Assembly: GCF_018128905.1 (NCBI RefSeq)
Contig: NZ_CP063808.1
Location: 6,076,001-6,140,000, forward strand
DNA: 64,000 nucleotides
Source: Streptomyces sp. A2-16
Lineage (GTDB): Bacteria > Actinomycetota > Actinomycetes > Streptomycetales > Streptomycetaceae
Direction: 5' to 3'
In this document: positions 58,830-64,000 of the stretch, piece by piece
Position numbering within the stretch: the first letter of the stretch is position 1
Layout of the letters: every line of letters starts with the position of its first letter
Program-made: the position numbers and the translations under genes
The notes under the pieces: model-generated
The model's input: only the letters and a program-made list of their open reading frames with translations
What the model was told of the DNA's origin: nothing
The model's database searches: none

Positions 58830-60116
58830 CGTCGTGCAGGACGTCCCGTTGAGCTTGAACCCACTCGGCACCGCGCTGTTGCCGCTGTGGTTCGCCTGAT
58901 ACCCGACGGACACGCTCGCGTTCGGTGCGATCGTGCCGTTGTACGTCGCGTTCGTCGCCGTCACCGATCCGGAGGGCGGGCTGTACGTGGCGCCCCAGCC
59001 GTTGGTGATGGTCTGACCGGTGGGGAGGGTGAAGGCCAGCTGCCAGCCGTTGATCGCGGTCGAGCCCGTGTTGGTGATGGTCAGCGATGCGGTGAGGCCG
59101 GTGCTCCAGGCGTTCGTCGTGGCCGTCACCTTGCAGGCGCCGGGCTGGGGTTGGGGCGCGGGGCCGTCGCCCTTGAGGCCGAAGAAGGTCAGTGCGCGGT
59201 CGGCCATGCCCCAGCTGTAGAGGTTGTGGCCGACTCCCTGGAGGCTGATCGCCTCGACGGGGGCCCGGTCACCGGTGGCGCCGTAGCGGGTGCGGGTCCA
59301 GCCGGACACGGGGGTGTCCGTGGCGGCGGGCGTCTGGCTGACGCCGAGGACGTTCGTCCACTGTTTGATCTCCTCCCCGAAGTTGGGGTAGCGCAGCACG
59401 TCGTCCTCGGTGCCGTGCCACACCTGCATGCGGGGCCGGGTGCCGGTGTAGCCGGGGTAGGCCGCGCGGACGAGGTTGCCCCACTCCTGCGGGGTGCGGG
59501 TGACCGTGCCGCCCGAGCACGCGCTGTTCCACTCCGAGCCGTCCGTCGTGGCGAAGCAGCCGAACGGGACGCCCGAGAAGGCCGCGCCCGCCGCGAACAC
59601 GTCCGGGTAGTCCCCGAGCAGGACGTTCGTCATCATCGCGCCGGAGGAGATGCCGGTGGCGTAGATCCTGGTGGTGTCGGCGGAGTAGGTGTTCACCGTC
59701 CAGTCGATCATCGACTTGATGCCGACGGGGTCGCTGCCGCCGCCCCGCCTCAGCGCCTGCGGCGAGGACACGTCGAAGCACTTGCTGGCGCGGGTGACCG
59801 AGGGGTAGACCACCACGAAGCCGTAGGTGTCGGCCAGTTGGGCCCACTCGGTGCCGTTGTACATGGCCGGTCCGGAGCCGGTGCAGTAGTGCACGGCCAC
59901 GACGACGGCGGGGTGCGCGGTGACGTTGGCCGGCACGTACAGGTACATCTGGAGATTGCTGGGGTTCGTACCGAAGCCGGTGATCTCGGTGAGGGTCGCC
60001 GTGGGAGCGGCCTCGGTGCGGGCCGTTGCGGTGGGGGCGGCCACGAGCGCCGCCGCGAGTAACGACAGCAGGGCCAGCAGTACCGAACGCAGCGGTCTCC
60101 TGGGGGTGATGGACAC
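58824..60116 (-). CDS. secreted CE1/PHB-depolymerase-like esterase with CBM2
   Basis: Seen: 430 residues. Signal peptide (about 1-33). Esterase domain (about 40-315) with nucleophile TGISSGAMMT (G-x-S-x-G), oxyanion-type HYCTGSGPAM, and His in GVGHNLYSWG. C-terminal CBM2 (about 327-430) starting ACKVTATTNAWSTG. Known: acetyl xylan or feruloyl esterases of this fold help break plant cell walls. Start: GTG 60116 near AAGGAC. It has a repeat-rich 5' leader and lies back to back with the pectate lyase genes. Confidence 0.87.
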   Translation of the reverse strand: MSITPRRPLRSVLLALLSLLAAALVAAPTATARTEAAPTATLTEITGFGTNPSNLQMYLYVPANVTAHPAVVVAVHYCTGSGPAMYNGTEWAQLADTYGFVVVYPSVTRASKCFDVSSPQALRRGGGSDPVGIKSMIDWTVNTYSADTTRIYATGISSGAMMTNVLLGDYPDVFAAGAAFSGVPFGCFATTDGSEWNSACSGGTVTRTPQEWGNLVRAAYPGYTGTRPRMQVWHGTEDDVLRYPNFGEEIKQWTNVLGVSQTPAATDTPVSGWTRTRYGATGDRAPVEAISLQGVGHNLYSWGMADRALTFFGLKGDGPAPQPQPGACKVTATTNAWSTGLTASLTITNTGSTAINGWQLAFTLPTGQTITNGWGATYSPPSGSVTATNATYNGTIAPNASVSVGYQANHSGNSAVPSGFKLNGTSCTTG

Positions 60117-60128
60117 GTCCTTGCCCCT

Positions 60129-60181
60129 CTCTTTCGGAAGGATCAGCTCTTTCGGGAGGATCGGCTTTTCGGGAGGACCAG
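60129..60181. repeat. 18-bp tandem repeat, about three units, in the esterase leader
   Basis: CTCTTTCGGAAGGATCAG (60129-60146), CTCTTTCGGGAGGATCGG (60147-60164) and a 17-base third unit (60165-60181). They lie in the 5' leader of the minus-strand esterase mRNA, where each unit reads CCTYCCG. Confidence 0.8.
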
Positions 60182-60395
60182 CACGATGAGTCGGTCCGGG
60201 TCAGCGGGGCGCACCGCCGGTCCGGTCAGCGGGGCGAACTGCCGGCCCCGCCCTCCACGGCCGCACGTGCCCCCAGGACGAGCATGGTGGCATGCACATG
60301 GCCACCGTGGAAGCGCTCCCACACGTCGAAAGAATTCGCTCGCGCCCGCCTCCACCTCCCCCACCTGCCCGGCCGAATGTCTTCTGCGCAAAGCG
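60182..60395. other. gene-free intergenic stretch
   Basis: No gene or clear palindrome was found between the esterase leader repeats and the pectate lyase promoter. Several frames run through it but lack codon bias and ribosome sites. Confidence 0.4.
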
Positions 60396-60424
60396 TTGAC
60401 CAGAAAGCGCTTACCCTCTACGTT
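60396..60424 (+). promoter_or_regulatory. pectate lyase promoter with cre/LacI-type operator in the spacer
   Basis: TTGACC (60396-60401) and TACGTT (60419-60424) are spaced by 17 bp. The spacer holds AGAAAGCGCTTACC (60402-60415), which matches 12 of 14 bases of the classical LacI-family catabolite site (TGWAANCGNTNWCA), with palindrome AAGCGCTT at its centre. The leader is about 135 bases. Confidence 0.6.
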
Positions 60425-60565
60425 CCGTTCAGCGATGTGACCGGCCCTCCCCACAGCGGTCGCACATTGCGGCACTGCCCTGCGTACAGCGTTCAACATG
60501 ACGAACATCTTTCACGTACATGTCCAACCGAGCACCAGGCAGGCACCACGAAGGGACGCACCCGC

Positions 60566-61543
60566 ATGCGTACTCGCCCCCCACGTACACACGCGCAAAG
60601 ATCCGCTCTGGCCGCCGGTGCGGCCGCGCTCGCGACGGTGGCCGTCCTGGCCGTCCCGCAGTCGGCCGGGGCCGCCGAGACCTCCCCCATCGGTTTCGGC
60701 GCCGGAACGACCGGCGGCGGCAGCGCTTCCGCGGTCACCGTCTCCACGCTGAGCGCCTTCAGGACGGCCGTCACCGGCAGCGCGGTCAAGGTCGTCAAGG
60801 TCAACGGCCTGATCTCGCTGAGCGGCACGGTCGACGTCGGCTCCAACACCACGGTGCTGGGCGTCGGTTCGTCGTCCGGGTTCACCGGCGGCGGGCTGCG
60901 ACTGAAGAAGGTCACGAACGTCGTGGTCCGCAACCTCAACATCAGCAAGCCCCTGGCGCCCGCCGACGGCATCGAGGTGCAGGCCTCGACGAAGGTGTGG
61001 ATCGACCACAACTCCTTCTCGGCGGACCGCGATCACGACAAGGACTACTACGACGGCCTGCTGGACATCAACCACGCCTCGGACAACGTCACGGTGTCCT
61101 GGAACACCTTCAAGGACCACTTCAAGGGCTCGCTCGTCGGCCACAGCGACAACAACGCCGGCGAGGACACCGGCCATCTGAAGGTGACGTACCACCACAA
61201 CTGGTTCAACAACGTCAACTCGCGCATTCCCAGCCTGCGCTTCGGCACCGGGCACTTCTACGACAACTACGTCGTCGGCGCCGAGACCGCGGTGCACTCG
61301 CGCATGGGCGCCCAGATGCTCGTGGAGAACAACGTCTTCCGCGCCACCGGAGTCGGTGTCACCACGAACCGGAGCAGTGACGTCGACGGATACGCCAACC
61401 TGCGCGGCAACGACCTCGGCGGAGCCGCCACCGAGGTCTCCAGGGTCGGCACCTTCACCAGCGCTCCGTACAGCTACACCGCCGAGCCCGCCTCCTCCGT
61501 CGTCGCCTCGGTGACGGGCGGCGCGGGCGCCGGAAAGCTCTGA
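60566..61543 (+). CDS. secreted pectate lyase, PL1 family
   Basis: Seen: 325 residues. Signal peptide (about 1-36), then a right-handed beta-helix with VWIDHNSFSADRDHDKDYYD (WIDH and the Ca2+-binding Asp region), VTYHHNWFNNVNSRIPSLRF (the R-I-P active-site Arg) and HFYDNYVVGAETAVHSRMGA. Known: cleaves polygalacturonate by beta-elimination with Ca2+. Start: ATG 60566 after GAAGGGACG. First of two pectate lyases, 59 bp apart on one strand. Confidence 0.93.
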   Translation: MRTRPPRTHAQRSALAAGAAALATVAVLAVPQSAGAAETSPIGFGAGTTGGGSASAVTVSTLSAFRTAVTGSAVKVVKVNGLISLSGTVDVGSNTTVLGVGSSSGFTGGGLRLKKVTNVVVRNLNISKPLAPADGIEVQASTKVWIDHNSFSADRDHDKDYYDGLLDINHASDNVTVSWNTFKDHFKGSLVGHSDNNAGEDTGHLKVTYHHNWFNNVNSRIPSLRFGTGHFYDNYVVGAETAVHSRMGAQMLVENNVFRATGVGVTTNRSSDVDGYANLRGNDLGGAATEVSRVGTFTSAPYSYTAEPASSVVASVTGGAGAGKL

Positions 61544-61585
61544 CCACCCCCAACCTGTCCACCCCCAACCCGTCCACCCCCACAG
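61544..61585. repeat. 15-bp tandem repeat between the two pectate lyase genes
   Basis: CCACCCCCAACCTGT (61544-61558), CCACCCCCAACCCGT (61559-61573) and a partial third unit (61574-61585). It starts directly after the PL1 stop and runs to the RBS of the PL3 gene. Confidence 0.8.
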
Positions 61586-61602
61586 GAAGAAGGATTCGGG
61601 AC

Positions 61603-62406
61603 ATGACTTCTTCGGCACGCCCACGCGCGCGTATCCGCGCACTGACGGGCGCCACGGCCGCACTCGGCCTCTCGGTTGGCATGATCATGACACTCAATGC
61701 GCCGACGGCGAGTGCCGCCACCTGGCCGAGCGCGAACGGCAGCCAGGCGGTCTCCTCGACCATCCAGCTGTCCGGCACCAAGGACTACGGGATGAAGCGC
61801 CTGTACGGCACGGGCGACCTGGGCAGCGGCAGCCAGGACGAGGACCAGGGGCCGATCCTGAACCTGGCCGCCGGCACCGTCCTGAAGAACGTCATCATCG
61901 GCGCCCCCGCCGCCGACGGCATCCACTGCGCGGGCAGCTGCACGCTCCAGAACGTGTGGTGGGAGGACGTCGGCGAGGACGCGGCGACCTTCCGCGGCTC
62001 CTCGTCGTCGAACGTGTACACCGTCTCCGGCGGTGGCGCCCGGTCGGCCAGCGACAAGGTGTTCCAGTTCAACGGCGCCGGGACGCTCAACATCTCGAAC
62101 TTCGCGGTGCAGAACTTCGGGACCTTCGTCCGCTCCTGCGGCAACTGCTCGACGCAGTACAAGCGGACGATCAACCTCAACACCATCGAGGCGACCTACT
62201 CGGGGAACAAGCTGGTCGGCATCAACACCAACTACGGCGACAGCGCGACCCTGAAGAAGATCACGATCGTGGGCGACTCGGGCAAGAAGATCGTCCCGTG
62301 CCAGAAGTACATCGGGAACAACACGGGCAAGGAGCCGACCACGAACGGCTCGGGACCCGACAGTACGTACTGCAAGTACGCGAGCTCCGACATCACCTAC
62401 AGGTAG
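61603..62406 (+). CDS. secreted pectate lyase, PL3 family
   Basis: Seen: 267 residues. Signal peptide (about 1-39) with ASA cleavage. Mature domain: GPILNLAAGTVLKNVIIGAP and AADGIHCAGSCTLQNVWWED (DGIHC and WED), DKVFQFNGAGTLNISNFAVQ, and Cys pairs. Known: small Ca2+-dependent pectate lyases of the PL3 beta-helix fold. Start: ATG 61603 after AGAAGGATTCGGGAC. A strong hairpin follows. Confidence 0.92.
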   Translation: MTSSARPRARIRALTGATAALGLSVGMIMTLNAPTASAATWPSANGSQAVSSTIQLSGTKDYGMKRLYGTGDLGSGSQDEDQGPILNLAAGTVLKNVIIGAPAADGIHCAGSCTLQNVWWEDVGEDAATFRGSSSSNVYTVSGGGARSASDKVFQFNGAGTLNISNFAVQNFGTFVRSCGNCSTQYKRTINLNTIEATYSGNKLVGINTNYGDSATLKKITIVGDSGKKIVPCQKYIGNNTGKEPTTNGSGPDSTYCKYASSDITYR

Positions 62407-62421
62407 CCGCCCGGCGGTGAA

Positions 62422-62466
62422 GGCGGCCGTACGAAGCGTCCCCGCACGGCGCTTCGCACGGCCGCC
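62422..62466. terminator. bidirectional hairpin between PL3 and PaaX genes
   Basis: GGCGGCCGTACGAAGCG pairs with CGCTTCGCACGGCCGCC (one mismatch in 17 bp) around an 11-base loop, between convergent genes. Confidence 0.8.
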
Positions 62467-62469
62467 GTG

Positions 62470-63228
62470 TCATGGGCGCAGGTGGTCCTGCGGGACCGTG
62501 TCCGCCAGCTCCCGCTGGTAGGCCGCGTAGGCGGAGCGCAGTTCGGCGCCCGGCCAGTCGGGCGGCAGGAGCTCGGGCGGCAGCACCGGGTCGGTCAGCA
62601 GCCGGCGTACGACCGCCGCGAAGCCGGTGAGCCGGTCCGCGGGCCGCTCCGCGCGGGCGACATGGGCGAGCAGCGCCCGGGAGTCGGCCGCCCAGGCGTC
62701 GAGGGGCCACAGCGCGGCGGCGAGCTCGGACGCCGGGCGTTCGGGGCGGGTGGTGCAGCGCAGGGCGACCGCGTCGAGGCCGTCCGGGAGAGGCCGCAGC
62801 AGATTGGCGGGGCGCATCCAGACGCCCTCCCGGAGTTCGGCGAGCCGGAGAGCGGTCAGCCCCGCGCGCAGTTCGGCACGTTCCGCGGGACCGCGGCCGG
62901 TCGTCGTGATCACGACCGTCTCCCAGTCGCCGTTCCACGCGCGCGTGGAGGGGTGCACGGCGTCGTCCTGGCGGCGCTGACGGGCGAGCAGCCGCTCGCT
63001 CAGGCCGTAGACGGTGTCGGCGCGTCGCAGGTCGCCGGCGCTCACCATGCGGCTGAGCGCGGCACGCAGCGTGGAGCCGCCGACCCCGAACGGCTCCACC
63101 GCGCGGATCAGGTCCTTCACCGGCATCTCCGGCGGATGGGCGCCCAGGAGCAGGCTCAGCACGACGGACCGCGCGGACAACGGCCGCAGGTCGACCTCAC
63201 CGGGCTGCACCGACACGTTCCTCCGCAT
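62470..63228 (-). CDS. PaaX-family transcriptional regulator
   Basis: Seen: 252 residues. The N-terminal HTH has TLRAALSRMVSAGDLRRADT; the central PaaX domain has WETVVITTTGRGPAERAEL; and the C-terminal DPVLPPELLPPDWPGAELR is the classic PaaX end. Known: PaaX repressors of phenylacetate breakdown sense phenylacetyl-CoA; Streptomyces paralogues control other genes. Start: ATG 63228. Divergent from the AidB-like gene by 56 bp, with an inverted repeat in the gap. Confidence 0.88.
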   Translation of the reverse strand: MRRNVSVQPGEVDLRPLSARSVVLSLLLGAHPPEMPVKDLIRAVEPFGVGGSTLRAALSRMVSAGDLRRADTVYGLSERLLARQRRQDDAVHPSTRAWNGDWETVVITTTGRGPAERAELRAGLTALRLAELREGVWMRPANLLRPLPDGLDAVALRCTTRPERPASELAAALWPLDAWAADSRALLAHVARAERPADRLTGFAAVVRRLLTDPVLPPELLPPDWPGAELRSAYAAYQRELADTVPQDHLRP

Positions 63229-63248
63229 GGGCAGTCACTGTACGTCGT

Positions 63249-63284
63249 GTTGCACTATTGCTACGTCCGCAGAATAAGTGCAAC
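63249..63284. promoter_or_regulatory. divergent promoter/operator between PaaX and AidB-like genes
   Basis: GTTGCACT (63249-63256) and AGTGCAAC (63277-63284) are perfect arms, 20 bp apart, ending next to the AidB-like start codon. TTGCAC within each arm is a -35-like element for its own direction, with -10-like AATAAG and CAATAG at the far arm. The AidB-like mRNA may be leaderless. Promoter strength and PaaX binding are inferred. Confidence 0.55.
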
Positions 63285-64000
63285 ATGGACTCCATGGCCT
63301 CCCTCCCCGCGCCGGAACAGTCCGCCACCCACGCCGTCACCAACCAGCCCCCTCCCCTGGCCCCGTACGACGCCTCCGACGACCCCGTCCTGCTGGAGGG
63401 GCTGCGCCGCGAGGGCGCCGACTGGGCCGAGGAGGGCATCCGGCGCCTGGGTCTGCGGGCCGGCAGTGCCGAGGCGCAGGAGTGGGCGGATCTGGCCAAC
63501 CGGCACGAGCCGGTGCTGCGCACCCACGACCGGTACGGCAACCGGGTCGACGAGGTCGACTTCCATCCGAGTTGGCACCACCTGATGCGGACCGCCGTCG
63601 CCGAGGGACTGGCCGGCACGCCCTGGTCGGAGGACCGCGGCGGCGCCCATGTCGCCCGTACGGCGGGCGGCCTGGTGTGGGGCCACACGGACGCGGGCCA
63701 CGGCTGCCCCACCTCGATGACGTACGCGGCGATCCCGGCGCTGCGCAAGGAGCCGGAGCTGGCCAAGGTCTACGAGCCCCTGCTGACCGGCCGGGAGTAC
63801 GAGCCTGAGCTCAGGGTGCCGACCGAGAAGCCGGGCCTGCTCGCGGGCATGGGGATGACCGAGAAGCAGGGCGGCTCCGACGTCCGCACGAACACCACGA
63901 CGGCCACACCCACCGCGGAGCCCGGGGTGTACACCCTGCGCGGCCACAAGTGGTTCACGTCGGCGCCGATGTGCGACGTCTTCCTGGTGCTGGCGCAGGC
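63285..64000 (+). CDS. aidB: AidB-like acyl-CoA dehydrogenase (partial, 3' end outside window)
   Basis: Seen: 238 codons to the right edge. AidB-specific motifs: THAVTNQPPPLAPYDASDDP, VDFHPSWHHLMRTAVAEG, GMGMTEKQGGSDVRTNTT, and LRGHKWFTSAPMCDVFLVLA. Known: E. coli AidB is an FAD protein of the acyl-CoA dehydrogenase fold linked to alkylation damage; the substrate is debated. It is beside a PaaX repressor, which is not the usual regulator of AidB. Start: ATG 63285; ATG 63294 is an alternative. The C-terminal DNA-binding part lies outside the window. Confidence 0.78.
   Translation, partial: MDSMASLPAPEQSATHAVTNQPPPLAPYDASDDPVLLEGLRREGADWAEEGIRRLGLRAGSAEAQEWADLANRHEPVLRTHDRYGNRVDEVDFHPSWHHLMRTAVAEGLAGTPWSEDRGGAHVARTAGGLVWGHTDAGHGCPTSMTYAAIPALRKEPELAKVYEPLLTGREYEPELRVPTEKPGLLAGMGMTEKQGGSDVRTNTTTATPTAEPGVYTLRGHKWFTSAPMCDVFLVLAQ

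Noticed and set aside
60284..60565. Upstream extension of the PL1 pectate lyase gene
   Set aside because: It would run through the promoter and operator; the ATG at 60566 has a good RBS and starts a clear signal peptide.
1..64000. CRISPR array, prophage or insertion sequence
   Set aside because: No regularly spaced repeats, integrase, transposase or phage structural gene was seen.

Overview
The window is very GC-rich, has GC-biased third codon positions, uses GTG/TTG starts often, and codes for mycothiol-type, DUF6421, DUF6214, DUF5134 and DUF4395 proteins. All of this points to a Streptomyces (or close actinomycete) chromosome. No rRNA, tRNA, CRISPR array, phage, plasmid or insertion sequence was recognised. 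About 63 protein genes are supported. The first (TetR type) and last (AidB-like) are cut by the window edges.

Layout. 1-9.8 kb: a run of regulator/effector pairs (LysR with a DJ-1 protein, MarR with a drug-efflux MFS, a two-component system, TetR with a deazaflavin-dependent reductase), then a geranylgeranyl-reductase-like flavoprotein. 9.8-18.4 kb: an M20 peptidase, a kinase-fold protein and a five-gene oligopeptide ABC transporter operon. 18.7-24.6 kb: a P-loop kinase/NUDIX fusion, a tiny secreted protein, and a sugar island (secreted alpha-galactosidase, ROK kinase, LacI regulator). 24.6-32.6 kb: a GGCT-like protein, a membrane Ser/Thr kinase with a disulfide-type ectodomain, a DUF6986 aldolase, a secreted endonuclease/exonuclease/phosphatase protein, etfBA, and a flavin reductase preceded by a 26-residue leader peptide. 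32.7-43.2 kb: thioredoxin/DUF4395, acyltransferase, B3/4 plus transglutaminase-like pair, the DUF6421-SDR-threonine aldolase operon, GDPD, GNATs and a diacylglycerol-kinase-type lipid kinase. 43.2-58.7 kb: a large signal-less glycosidase, MarR/FUSC, membrane proteins, PAP2, HAD, TetR, LVIVD and DUF305 proteins, a ferredoxin-NADP reductase, a nucleobase permease and ArsR/old yellow enzyme. 58.8-64 kb: a secreted plant-polymer block (CE1-type esterase with CBM2, PL1 and PL3 pectate lyases), then PaaX/AidB.

How the genes work together. The commonest theme is a one-component regulator beside its target, with an inverted repeat visible between them (LysR/DJ-1, MarR/MFS, TetR/deazaflavin reductase, ROK/LacI, MarR/FUSC, ArsR/OYE, PaaX/AidB). 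A second theme is secreted polysaccharide use (alpha-galactosidase, esterase, two pectate lyases) with catabolite-type or LacI-type operators. A third is redox and sulfur metabolism (etfBA, flavin reductase with leader peptide, thioredoxin/DUF4395, OYE, FprA-type reductase).

Two patterns cut across the window. Short tandem duplications (mostly 15-18 bp units) sit almost exactly at gene ends, and several convergent gene pairs overlap by 4 to 81 bp. No clearly new multi-gene system was found. The best leads are the leader-peptide/flavin reductase unit, the translationally coupled DUF6421-SDR-aldolase operon, the interlocked PaaX/AidB promoter, and repeats that could mask the ribosome site of the esterase mRNA. 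All functional statements rest on motif reading, not on database searches.
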